Shown: positions 1-6,118, numbered from the stretch's first letter. The stretch: DNA of 6,415 nt from JAMCXS01 sp964459065 (GCA_964459065.1 CAYWMN010000220.1:1-6415), one strand, 5' to 3'. Numbers and translations: made by a program. Notes: generated by a model not told the origin, from the letters alone.

Positions 1-340
1 GCTTCCGCCCGAGCTTGGTCAATTCCACCGATTCGTTCACGGCGGCGGACTTGGGAATCTTTTCGAGGAAGGCGATCTGGTAAATGCCCATCCGCAAAGC
101 CGTGGCCACTTCGCGGTCAAAGGAGGCGAGGGTTTTTCCTGAAAGTTGTGCGATTTGGAAGTCGATTTCGCCGCGCCGGCGCAAAACGCCCATCACAATT
201 TCTGTTGCGAGCGCGCGGTCAGCCGCGCCAAGCGACGCAGCCGTCCGGCTTTCCAGCAGTTGGGCCGCAAAGGCGCGGCCGGCGTCAACTTGCAGGAGGA
301 TTTCAAAGGCGGCCTTGCGCGCGGCAGAAACTTGCGCCAC
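1..340 (-). CDS. rsmB: 16S rRNA (cytosine-967-C5)-methyltransferase RsmB, N-terminal part (cut by window edge)
   Basis: Reading the minus strand from a GTG at 340 gives 113 codons open to the window edge. The protein starts VAQVSAARKAAFEILLQVD and continues through GAADRALATEIVMGVLRRR and LRMGIYQIAFLEKIPKSAAV. This is the N-terminal NusB-like RNA-binding domain typical of RsmB/Fmu/Sun proteins; the SAM-dependent Rossmann methyltransferase domain and its catalytic cysteines would lie beyond position 1. RsmB methylates C967 of 16S rRNA in the small subunit. The GTG at 340 is chosen because GAGGTG (347-352) sits 6 nt upstream. An in-frame GTG at 349 (starting MKPVAQ) is an alternative with a poorer ribosome site. 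It begins 10 nt after the fmt stop, so it is almost certainly translated from the fmt message. NusB itself is the other family with this fold, but the fmt neighbourhood and the residues after the helical bundle favour RsmB. Confidence 0.9.
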   Translation of the reverse strand, partial: MAQVSAARKAAFEILLQVDAGRAFAAQLLESRTAASLGAADRALATEIVMGVLRRRGEIDFQIAQLSGKTLASFDREVATALRMGIYQIAFLEKIPKSAAVNESVELTKLGRK

Positions 341-346
341 GGGTTT

Positions 347-352
347 CACCTC
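347..352 (-). promoter_or_regulatory. Shine-Dalgarno of rsmB overlapping the fmt stop codon
   Basis: On the minus strand the fmt stop TGA is followed directly by GGTG, making GAGGTG, a good anti-16S match 6 nt before the GTG at 340. A ribosome finishing fmt would cover this site, suggesting translational coupling of fmt and rsmB. The overlap is seen in the sequence; the coupling is inferred. Confidence 0.6.
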
Positions 353-1289
353 AGGAACCGAGAGTTTCACCGGGCATGACGCGCGCCCCGTTCATAAAGT
401 CGCGCGCGGAAATGCGCTTGCGGCCTTCCGCCTGGACTTCGTCAAGGACCAGGAGCGACCCGGTGCCGGCGGCCACGGCAAGCTTGCCGCTTTCGAGAAC
501 CACGGCCCCGGGAGCGATCTCTGCGCCGGCTGGAGCTGTTGCCCAATGCGCGCGCCAGATGTGGAGGTTCTTCCCGCGGAAAGTTGTAAAGGCGCCGGGC
601 CAGGGCGCAAGGCCGCGCACCCGCCGTTCGAGTTCGGCCGCCGGGAGCGTCCAGTCAATCCGGCCATCGCTTTTGTTGAGCCGCGGGGCGAGCGTCGCCA
701 GGCTCGAATCCTGGGGCTTGGGGACAATCTCTCCGCGTTCGAGCTTCCGCAGAGTTTCCACCATCAAGCCAGCGCCCATGACGCTGAGGCGCCGCCCGAG
801 GGTTTCCGTGGTGTCGTCGTCGCGGATGGGCTCACGGCGCACCAGCAGCATGTCGCCGGTGTCCATCCCCGCGTCAATCTTCATGGTGGTCGCGCCGGTT
901 TCTGTTTCGCCGCGAATGATGGCCCAGGCAATCGGGGCGGCTCCGCGGTACTTGGGCAGCAGGGAAGCGTGCAGGTTGATGCATCCCAGGGGCGGCAGGT
1001 CAATCATCCATTGCGGAAGCAGGTGGCCGTAGGCGACCACCACGATAACGTCGGGACGATTTTTCGAAAGGAAGGCTTCGACTTCAGGCGTTTTCAGCTT
1101 GGCCGGCTGATAAACTTCGATGTTGTGTTTCTGCGCCGCTTCCTTGACGGGCGACGGCTGCACCTTGTGGCCGCGGCCGCGCGGCTCATCCGGGTTTGTC
1201 ATCACCAGCCGGGGAGCCAGGCCCTCGGCGATCAGCTTTTCAAGCGTGGGGACTGCGAATTGAGGCGTGCCGCAAAAAATCAGGTTCAT
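351..1289 (-). CDS. fmt: Methionyl-tRNA formyltransferase
   Basis: The 312-residue product is close to the usual length of about 315. Fmt transfers a formyl group from 10-formyltetrahydrofolate to the amino group of Met-tRNA(fMet) in the cytoplasm, marking it for initiation. The N-terminus MNLIFCGTPQFAVPTLEKL is the classic Rossmann-like start. The active-site segment INLHASLLPKYRGAAPI (residues 104-120) carries the expected Asn105 and His107, and MDTGDML provides Asp143, completing the Asn-His-Asp triad. The folate-binding SLLPxYRG signature is intact. After the linker LNKSDGRIDW (204-213) comes the C-terminal OB-like tRNA-binding domain, with RGLAPWPGAFT (225-235) and the conserved GRKRISARDFMNGARV near the end. 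The gene follows def after 59 nt and precedes rsmB by 10 nt. The Shine-Dalgarno before the ATG is weak (GGACG), so translation may depend on the upstream message. No truncation or missing key residue is visible. Confidence 0.97.
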   Translation of the reverse strand: MNLIFCGTPQFAVPTLEKLIAEGLAPRLVMTNPDEPRGRGHKVQPSPVKEAAQKHNIEVYQPAKLKTPEVEAFLSKNRPDVIVVVAYGHLLPQWMIDLPPLGCINLHASLLPKYRGAAPIAWAIIRGETETGATTMKIDAGMDTGDMLLVRREPIRDDDTTETLGRRLSVMGAGLMVETLRKLERGEIVPKPQDSSLATLAPRLNKSDGRIDWTLPAAELERRVRGLAPWPGAFTTFRGKNLHIWRAHWATAPAGAEIAPGAVVLESGKLAVAAGTGSLLVLDEVQAEGRKRISARDFMNGARVMPGETLGS

Positions 1290-1301
1290 CTGAGGCGTCC
1301 G

Positions 1302-1347
1302 ATGGCCACGGGTGGTCGCTGCTGAAGGTTTCAGCCTTCAGGGCCAT
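1302..1347 (-). repeat. Asymmetric palindromic element in the def-fmt spacer (copy A)
   Basis: Nearly the whole def-fmt gap can fold. Outer arms ATGGCC/GGCCAT pair 1302-1307 with 1342-1347. A perfect 7-bp inner stem CTGAAGG/CCTTCAG pairs 1322-1328 with 1335-1341 around a 6-nt loop. The inner stem abuts one outer arm directly, leaving a 14-nt unpaired stretch on the other side. In the minus orientation the element starts 1 nt after the def TAG. There is no T-run, so it does not look like an intrinsic terminator. The fold matches the element at 3199-3238, suggesting a dispersed repeat, but only two copies are visible here. Confidence 0.5.
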
Positions 1348-1348
1348 G

Positions 1349-1858
1349 CTACCACTCTCCGGCCTTGGCCAGTTTGCGGATTTTGCGTTTGATGGACTCG
1401 CGCTTAAGATGCGTCAGGTGGGAAATGAAGAGCATGCCGTTCAGGTGATCGGTTTCATGGCAGAAGGCGCGGGCCAGCAGACCTTCGCCGGAGAGCGTGA
1501 TTTCCTTGCCGTCGATATCCTGTGCCCGAACCGTGGCGTGCAACGGGCGCGGCGTCTTGGCCCGGAAATCCGGAAGGCTCAGGCAGCCTTCTTCCTGCGT
1601 CTGCTCAGCCTCGACGGAAATAATCTCCGGATTTGCGAGCACCAGCTTTTGCTCGGGATCCTGGCCGGACGTGATGTCGATCACGCACAACCTTTTGGAG
1701 ATGCCGATTTGCGGAGCGGCCAGGCCCACGCCGTTGGCGGCGTACATGGTCTCGAACATGTCCGCCACAAGCTTCTTCAGTTCGCCGTCAAACTGGGTGA
1801 CGGGCTCGGCCCGTTTTTCCAGAACTTCCTGTCCGTATTTGACAATGGGATAGATCAT
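1349..1858 (-). CDS. def: Peptide deformylase
   Basis: The 169-residue enzyme removes the N-terminal formyl group from nascent proteins at the ribosome exit, reversing the mark placed by fmt downstream. All three family motifs are intact: motif I GVGLAAPQ (residues 43-50), motif II EGCLS (90-94) and motif III HETDH (134-138). Cys92, His134 and His138 are the expected metal ligands, normally Fe2+ in vivo, and Glu135 is the catalytic base. I place the start at the ATG at 1858 (MIYPIVKYG), which has GGGCGG immediately upstream and the usual family N-terminus. A TTG at 1870 would add four residues (LGGK) but has no clear ribosome site. The length is normal, and the lysine/arginine-rich tail (LKRESIKRKIRKLAKAGEW) forms the C-terminal helix. 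It lies 84 nt after aroC. No convincing promoter is visible in that gap, so it may be read from the aroC promoter. Confidence 0.96.
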   Translation of the reverse strand: MIYPIVKYGQEVLEKRAEPVTQFDGELKKLVADMFETMYAANGVGLAAPQIGISKRLCVIDITSGQDPEQKLVLANPEIISVEAEQTQEEGCLSLPDFRAKTPRPLHATVRAQDIDGKEITLSGEGLLARAFCHETDHLNGMLFISHLTHLKRESIKRKIRKLAKAGEW

Positions 1859-1919
1859 TTTTCCGCCCAAACTCAGATCAAGCAGGGAATGATTGCCGAA
1901 TACCCTTGACCAAAACTGT

Positions 1920-1943
1920 GGCCGGTGGATAACTGCACCGGCC
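1920..1943 (-). terminator. Hairpin at the aroC stop, possible weak terminator
   Basis: A perfect 8-bp inverted repeat, GGCCGGTG/CACCGGCC (1920-1927 with 1936-1943), encloses an 8-nt loop. Its first base in the minus orientation is the last base of the aroC TAG stop. The stem is followed on the minus strand by ACAGTTTTGG, a tract of only four T residues after four intervening bases. The stem is strong but the tail is poor, so it may be a partial terminator, an RNA-stability hairpin or a dyad of another kind. If it terminates efficiently, def would need its own promoter, which I cannot identify. Confidence 0.4.
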
Positions 1944-3118
1944 TAAAACCTGCGGACCTGTTCGAGGTAAGCGTCAAAATTCCGCCGCGTCTCATCGAGC
2001 GAGTCGCCCCCGAACTTCTCCAGAAACGACCGTGCCAGCACCAGCGCCACCATGGCTTCTCCCACCACGCCGGCCGCCGGAACCACGCAGACGTCCGAGC
2101 GCTCGTAGGCGGCCTTGACGGTTTCGCGGGTCGAAAAATCGACGGACTCAAGCGGGCGGCGCAACGTGGAAATCGGTTTCAGGTAACCCCGCACAATAAT
2201 ATCCTGGCCGTTGGTGATGCCGCCTTCCAGGCCGCCGGCACGATTGGTTTTCCGGATAAAGCTGCGGCGTCCGCGGTCGTATCCGATTTCGTCATGCACA
2301 CCGGAGCCGGGCGTTGCGGCGTTGGCGATGCCGCTGCCGATCTCGGCCGCCTTCACGGCCTGAATGGACACCACGGCCTGCGCCAGCTGGCCGTCCAACT
2401 TTTCATCCCACTGCGCGCAGGAGCCGAGTCCCGCCGGCACACCCCGCGCAATCACTTCAAACGTGCCGCCCACGGTATCCCGTGCCTGGGTGGCCTTGTC
2501 GACTTCTTCCTTCATGCGGGTTTCTACGTCCTTATCCACGCAGCTCAGGAGGATGTCTTCGATCTCCCGCAGCGCCAGCACGCGCTCAAACGGAACGTCT
2601 TCTTCGGGGAGCGCGACGCTGCCGAGAGCCACGGTGTGGCTCGCGATTTCAATGCCGAACTGTTTCAGAAACAGCTTGGCCAAGGCTCCGATGGCCACCC
2701 GGGCGGCGGTTTCGCGGGCGCTTGCGCGCTCCAGCACGTAACGCGCATCCGGGAAGTTATGCTTCAACGCACCCGCCAGATCTGCGTGGCCGGGGCGTGG
2801 CGAGGTGACCGCCTTATACTTTTCACGGTTCTCCGGCAGGTCCTCCACTGACATCGCCTGCCGCCAGTTTTTCCAGTCGCGATTCTCAATCAGAATGGTG
2901 ATGGGCGATCCGATGGTTTCACCGTGGCGAACGCCGGCCAGGAAGTGCGCGGTGTCGGATTCAATCTTCATCCGGCCGCCGCGTCCGTAGCCGCCCATGC
3001 GGCGCTTCAGTTCGCGGTTGATGTAGGTGAAGTCCACGGGCATGTGGGCCGGCAAACCCATAAGGGTTGCCACCAGCCCCTCGCCGTGGGACTCGCCGGA
3101 AGTGTAAAATCGCAACAT
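1943..3118 (-). CDS. aroC: Chorismate synthase
   Basis: The 391-residue enzyme makes chorismate from 5-enolpyruvylshikimate-3-phosphate, the last shared step toward aromatic amino acids, folate and quinones. It needs reduced FMN although the reaction has no net redox change. Visible signatures are GESHG (8-12), GYGRGGRM (43-50), SPRPGHADLAG (106-116), RASARETAARVAIGA (131-145), TNRAGGLEGGITNG (291-304) and RSDVCVVPAAGVVGEAMVAL (340-359). The two active-site histidines expected from the family fall at His11 and His111. The length matches the longer Bacillus/mycobacterial-type enzymes (about 390) rather than the roughly 360-residue enterobacterial type. The ATG at 3118 is preceded by CAGGT about 6 nt upstream, and a strong promoter lies 43 nt further up. 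It is the first gene of the unit leading to def-fmt-rsmB. No flavin reductase partner gene is present in the window. Confidence 0.97.
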   Translation of the reverse strand: MLRFYTSGESHGEGLVATLMGLPAHMPVDFTYINRELKRRMGGYGRGGRMKIESDTAHFLAGVRHGETIGSPITILIENRDWKNWRQAMSVEDLPENREKYKAVTSPRPGHADLAGALKHNFPDARYVLERASARETAARVAIGALAKLFLKQFGIEIASHTVALGSVALPEEDVPFERVLALREIEDILLSCVDKDVETRMKEEVDKATQARDTVGGTFEVIARGVPAGLGSCAQWDEKLDGQLAQAVVSIQAVKAAEIGSGIANAATPGSGVHDEIGYDRGRRSFIRKTNRAGGLEGGITNGQDIIVRGYLKPISTLRRPLESVDFSTRETVKAAYERSDVCVVPAAGVVGEAMVALVLARSFLEKFGGDSLDETRRNFDAYLEQVRRF

Positions 3119-3160
3119 CGGATACCTGGAAACGAACCTTGTTTCTACCTGAAACTGTTG

Positions 3161-3189
3161 ATTTTAACCAATTACGGCAATCCCGTCAA
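3161..3189 (-). promoter_or_regulatory. Sigma-70-like promoter for aroC (and probably def-fmt-rsmB)
   Basis: On the minus strand TTGACG (3184-3189) and TAAAAT (3161-3166) each match the consensus hexamers at five of six positions and are separated by exactly 17 bp. A start about 7 nt past the -10 box would give a leader of roughly 36 nt before the aroC ATG at 3118. The position, spacing and orientation all fit, and the surrounding region is locally AT-rich. The identity is inferred from consensus only. Confidence 0.7.
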
Positions 3190-3198
3190 AGAAGAACT

Positions 3199-3238
3199 GG
3201 AAGGCCTGCCGCGCCGTGACCGGCCAAGGCCGGCTTCC
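3199..3238 (-). repeat. Asymmetric palindromic element after the last ABC gene (copy B)
   Basis: Outer arms GGAAG/CTTCC pair 3199-3203 with 3234-3238. A perfect 6-bp GC-only inner stem CCGGCC/GGCCGG pairs 3220-3225 with 3228-3233 across only 2 nt, so in RNA the innermost pairs would have to open. The inner stem abuts one outer arm, and a 16-nt GC-rich unpaired stretch lies on the other side. In the minus orientation the element overlaps the last base of the permease TAG. It has no T-run. It could still slow or end transcription of the ABC operon before the aroC promoter. The architecture matches 1302-1347. Confidence 0.5.
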
Positions 3239-4029
3239 TACGTTCCGGTGCTCGAGTAGTTGCGCACGCCGCGTTCCCAGAGGAAGAGTGACACGGTAAA
3301 GAAGCATGTCGCCACCACCGGGACCAGATAGAAATAGGTGTTGAACGCCGTGCGGCCCAGAAAATGCGTGGTGGGATAGAAGGATGCGAATCCGAAGGGA
3401 ATGATCCAACTGAGCATGAACTGGATGAAAACGTTGTATATAGTCAGAGGGTAGCGGCCGAAGGTCAGCATGTTGAATACCGGCGGCACAATGCCCACGC
3501 GGTCTTCAAACCAGAAGGCAACCGACGTCAGCATCAGAAACACGGCAAGATAGATCGTCGCGCCCGAAGCCACCATGAGGATAAACCAGAAGTCATTGCC
3601 GACGGGCCAGGGCACCTGCAGGTGGTGAGCGGCGATGGCCACCACAAACGTGCCGGTGATAACTTCCTGCAGAGACTCAAAGCGGAACTTTTCAAACAGC
3701 ACCTGGAAAAGCGTGTGCACCGGCCGCAACAGGATGCGGTCAAAACGCCCCTGGATCACGTAAAGATCGCCGAACTGGTGGAGGTTCCAGCTGACCACAT
3801 TGAAGAGTCCCAGAGGGATCAGCGAAAAGCCGTAGAGGAACAGAATTTCGTAAAACGACCAGTCCTGCAGTTTGGGAATCTTGGTGAAGAGCACCAGAAC
3901 AAAACCGAAGCCCAGAACGGTGGCCGCCATGGAGGAGAAAAACGCGATGACGAAATCGGCTTTGTACTCCAGGCGCACCTTGGCGTATTGGGCGAGGTAG
4001 AGCAGGAAAAGACGGAGGTGACGCTTCAT
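3238..4029 (-). CDS. ABC-2 type transporter permease (DUF990/COG3694-like)
   Basis: A 263-residue integral membrane protein with about six hydrophobic segments, roughly residues 26-49, 60-80, 122-138, 147-173, 196-217 and 231-251, and basic residues at the N-terminus (MKRHLRLFLL). It resembles the second permease of the uncharacterised ABC-2 family I know as ABC2_membrane_6/DUF990. That family shares the central YVIQGRFDRILLRPV (90-104) cytoplasmic segment and the PFGFASFYP stretch near the penultimate helix (211-219). It should pair with the other permease and the ATPase to form an inner-membrane exporter; there is no substrate-binding protein, which fits export. It starts 4 nt after the preceding permease ends, with AGGGCGG upstream. 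The family assignment is from memory of its sequence character, and the substrate cannot be deduced. Confidence 0.85.
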   Translation of the reverse strand: MKRHLRLFLLYLAQYAKVRLEYKADFVIAFFSSMAATVLGFGFVLVLFTKIPKLQDWSFYEILFLYGFSLIPLGLFNVVSWNLHQFGDLYVIQGRFDRILLRPVHTLFQVLFEKFRFESLQEVITGTFVVAIAAHHLQVPWPVGNDFWFILMVASGATIYLAVFLMLTSVAFWFEDRVGIVPPVFNMLTFGRYPLTIYNVFIQFMLSWIIPFGFASFYPTTHFLGRTAFNTYFYLVPVVATCFFTVSLFLWERGVRNYSSTGT

Positions 4030-4033
4030 GGTT

Positions 4034-4888
4034 TTAGCCGCCCTGGATGGTGATGCGGCGGCTTGACCATGTCCAGAGGACGTGGCCGAGCGCGATCATC
4101 ACCACCACCCAGAAGATCTGGATGCCGAGCGCTTCGAGGATTCCCATCCCGCTGATCTTGCCGAGATAGAGCAGCACCGGAATGTAGCTGATGTACTGGA
4201 ACGGCATATACGCAAACGCCGTCTGAAAGACGTGCGGAAAAAAGGAGATGGGAATCAGCAGCCCGGAAAAAAGCTCCAGCAGAAAATACTTGGCGCGCAG
4301 CAGCCCGAGAATGGATTTCAGGCGGATGGCAAACGTGCCGACGGCGAAGTTGATGCCCGCCACCAGAAAGAAACTGAGCACCACGCTCAGCAGAAACGCC
4401 GCCAGGTGCCAGCCGCTTGCCGGCGCCCTCACCGGGTAGACGGCCAGCAGCACCAACGCCGTGGGCAGGGTCAGCAAGGCCAGGCGGAAGACGGACTGGC
4501 CGAATGCCTGGGCGATGTACATCCACTGGGGATTCACCGGCTTGATCAGGTCCATGGCCAGCTTGCCTTCCAGCACCTGCGTGGCCAGCTCCTGATCGAT
4601 GTTGTTGTAGTAGAACGAGCGGATGATCCAGCCGACGGCCACGTAGGTCAGCAGGTGGCTGAAGTCGAATCCCTCGATGCTCGTGCTGTGCGCGTATATG
4701 GCTTTCCAGATGAAATAGTAAACCGAGACGTAGATGAGGTAGGTCACAATCCCGGTGAAGTACCGCAGCCGGTAGGCGATGGTGTTGATAAAGCCCACGC
4801 GGACGAATTCGCCGTAAATGCGCGCTGCTGCGCCCAGTGAAAAGCGCCGCTCGGGCGGGACGGGAAGGGCGATTTCCGTGGTGCCCAT
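4034..4888 (-). CDS. ABC-2 type transporter permease (COG4587-like)
   Basis: A 284-residue membrane protein. After an amphipathic N-terminal part (LGAAARIYGEFVRVGFINTIAYRLRY) it has about six hydrophobic spans near residues 44-66, 79-95, 132-152, 159-183, 195-222 and 247-272. The cytoplasmic segment QVLEGKLAMDLIKPVNP (104-120) corresponds to the QGRFDRILLRPV segment of its partner, a sign that the two permeases are distant paralogues. The C-terminus SSRRITIQGG is characteristic of this permease type. I choose the ATG at 4888, which shares one base with the ATPase stop (TGATG) and has GAGG 7 nt upstream; a GTG at 4891 would add one residue. The overlap indicates translational coupling and a fixed ratio with the ATPase. 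It likely forms a heterodimeric membrane channel with the next gene. Substrate unknown. Confidence 0.87.
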   Translation of the reverse strand: MGTTEIALPVPPERRFSLGAAARIYGEFVRVGFINTIAYRLRYFTGIVTYLIYVSVYYFIWKAIYAHSTSIEGFDFSHLLTYVAVGWIIRSFYYNNIDQELATQVLEGKLAMDLIKPVNPQWMYIAQAFGQSVFRLALLTLPTALVLLAVYPVRAPASGWHLAAFLLSVVLSFFLVAGINFAVGTFAIRLKSILGLLRAKYFLLELFSGLLIPISFFPHVFQTAFAYMPFQYISYIPVLLYLGKISGMGILEALGIQIFWVVVMIALGHVLWTWSSRRITIQGG

Positions 4889-5892
4889 CACCCGACCTCG
4901 CCGTTCAGATAAATGCGCTTTACGATGTCCTCAATCGGTTCTTCTTCCACCAGGATGTCGCTCACTTCGAGCGTGTTGACAATGTTGCGAATGACCTCCG
5001 CATTGGAGTAGCGCTCGCGGTCAAAACGCATCAGGTAGGTCAGTTCATCCTGCCGCTCGCAGGTGATGCCTTCGGTGGTGATCGGGGCCAGGCGCTCCAC
5101 CTGCGCGCGGTCTTTCAGAACGAACTTCACCTGGTTGTACTTTGCCAGGCGCGCTTTCATTTCCCGTAGCGCGCCGTCAAACAGGATGTTGCCGCGGTCA
5201 ATGATGATAATCCTTCTGCAAAGCTCCTCGATGTCCGAAAGGTCGTGAGTCGTCAGCAGGACGGTGGTCTTTTCCCGGCGGTTGATCTCTTTCAGAAACT
5301 CCCGGATGCGGTCTTTGGCCACCACGTCGAGCCCGATGGTGGGTTCGTCGAGAAAGAGCAGGGGAGGATTGTGCAACAGCGAGGCCGCGATGTCGCAGCG
5401 CATCCGTTCGCCCAGGCTGAGCTTGCGCACGGGCGTATTGAGATAGCCCTTAAGGTTGAGAATTTCAGAGAACACGCCCAGACGCTCGTGATAGTCGGCG
5501 TCGGAGATTTCATAAATCTCTTTCAGCAGCTTGAAGGATTCAATCACCGCAATATCCCACCACAGCTGGGTTCGCTGGCCGAACACCACGCCGATATGCC
5601 GGGTGTAATTGCGCCGGTCGCGGTAGGGAACGTAGCCGTTGGCCACAATGCGGCCGCTGGTAGGAACCAGGATGCCGGTCAGCATTTTGACGGTGGTGGA
5701 CTTGCCGGCGCCGTTGGCGCCGATATAGCCCACCATCTCCCCGGTTTCGATTGAAAAATCGACGCCCTCAACGGCGCGGACGGTAATCGGGTCGCGGACG
5801 AACAGGTTCTGAAGCGCGCCCCAGACGCCTTCCCGCCGCCGGAAGGTGCGGAACTCCTTGGTTAGCTCCTGAACTGTGATAATGGATGGCAT
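4888..5892 (-). CDS. ABC transporter ATP-binding protein (COG4586-like, ABC-2 exporter)
   Basis: This 334-residue cytoplasmic ATPase powers the two permeases that follow. The nucleotide-binding elements are complete: Walker A GANGAGKST (58-66), Q-loop Gln106 in VVFGQRTQLWWD, signature LSLGERMR (158-165, a variant of LSGGQ usual in this subfamily), Walker B LLFLDEP with Asp182 and Glu183, D-loop GLD (187-189) and H-loop His216. The FGQRTQLWWD stretch and the C-terminal extension of about 85 residues after the core domain fit the COG4586 type, which pairs with COG4587 and COG3694 permeases. Cyanobacterial relatives of this system have, as I recall, been linked to viologen resistance; that does not establish the substrate here. 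The ATG at 5892 lacks a clear Shine-Dalgarno, unlike the two permeases. A promoter and leader hairpin lie just upstream. Confidence 0.93.
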   Translation of the reverse strand: MPSIITVQELTKEFRTFRRREGVWGALQNLFVRDPITVRAVEGVDFSIETGEMVGYIGANGAGKSTTVKMLTGILVPTSGRIVANGYVPYRDRRNYTRHIGVVFGQRTQLWWDIAVIESFKLLKEIYEISDADYHERLGVFSEILNLKGYLNTPVRKLSLGERMRCDIAASLLHNPPLLFLDEPTIGLDVVAKDRIREFLKEINRREKTTVLLTTHDLSDIEELCRRIIIIDRGNILFDGALREMKARLAKYNQVKFVLKDRAQVERLAPITTEGITCERQDELTYLMRFDRERYSNAEVIRNIVNTLEVSDILVEEEPIEDIVKRIYLNGEVG

Positions 5893-5918
5893 GTGGAAAT
5901 AATGCTCGATGGCTGCAA

Positions 5919-5930
5919 CCCCCGAAGGGG
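5919..5930 (-). promoter_or_regulatory. UUCG-tetraloop hairpin in the ABC operon leader
   Basis: On the minus strand CCCC-TTCG-GGGG forms a 4-bp stem closed by the very stable C(UUCG)G tetraloop. It lies between the predicted transcription start and the ATPase ATG, beginning 26 nt before the start codon. It has no T-run, so a terminator is unlikely. Protection of the 5' end of the message or an influence on initiation are possible roles, both inferred. Confidence 0.45.
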
Positions 5931-5936
5931 AACCAA

Positions 5937-5950
5937 GTTATAATTGTAAC
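5937..5950. promoter_or_regulatory. Imperfect 14-bp dyad over the ABC operon -10 box, candidate operator
   Basis: GTTATAATTGTAAC is symmetric at 12 of 14 positions, and half-sites GTTA and TAAC frame an AATT core. It covers the whole -10 box of the minus-strand promoter and contains a perfect TATAAT on the plus strand (5939-5944). A repressor bound here would block the transporter promoter. No regulator gene is present in the window, and AT-rich promoters are often partly symmetric by chance. Confidence 0.3.
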
Positions 5951-5971
5951 AACCGTGCCCTGATGCGACAA
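5943..5971 (-). promoter_or_regulatory. Sigma-70-like promoter for the ABC transporter operon
   Basis: On the minus strand TTGTCG (5966-5971, four of six consensus matches) and TACAAT (5943-5948, five of six) are 17 bp apart. A start about 7 nt past the -10 box would lie near 5936, giving a leader of about 44 nt before the ATPase ATG. The orientation and the lack of any other candidate in the 226-nt divergent gap support it. Consensus evidence only. Confidence 0.6.
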
Positions 5972-6118
5972 GCCGGCCGGCACCGGCATGGCGGGAAAGG
6001 GACCTGAAAGACGGCAAAGCGCTTGCGGTGGGAGCATTTTTGCCGGAAGATACACACGGAAAGAAAGAACCCCGGGATTCATTTCTAACTCGGTCTTCCC
6101 TTTTAGGGAGTCGCGCCC

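Noticed and set aside
84..1325. A 413-codon plus-strand open frame opposite fmt, with two shorter overlapping frames.
   Set aside because: It lies antisense to fmt, whose motifs are all intact. The product is low-complexity, rich in Arg/Ala/Gly/His and has no recognisable domain, as expected of a shadow frame in GC-rich DNA.
1856..1870. A longer def start at the TTG at 1870.
   Set aside because: It adds only LGGK, has no clear ribosome site, and those bases serve better as the Shine-Dalgarno of the ATG at 1858.
1859..1919. A separate promoter for def (for example a TTGGTC box).
   Set aside because: No -10 hexamer of acceptable quality lies 16-18 bp downstream.
1925..2851. A 308-codon plus-strand open frame opposite aroC.
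   Set aside because: It is antisense to a complete chorismate synthase and its translation resembles no protein family; the length is a by-product of GC-rich codon bias.
3199..3238. An intrinsic terminator for the ABC operon.
   Set aside because: The stem is strong but no T-run follows on either strand, so I recorded it as a repeat element rather than a terminator.
3364..4840. Plus-strand frames of about 229 and 252 codons opposite the two permeases.
   Set aside because: They are charged, Gln/His/Glu-rich translations, the mirror image of hydrophobic membrane codons, with no coding signature.
5972..5987. Short GC palindromes GCCGGCCGGC and GCCGG-CA-CCGGC beside the ABC promoter -35.
   Set aside because: Overlapping GCCGG runs are frequent by chance in GC-rich DNA, and nothing else ties them to a function.
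5993..6118. A promoter for the M16 gene using TTGCGG near 6024.
   Set aside because: The hexamer 17 bp downstream matches the -10 consensus at only three positions, too weak to annotate.
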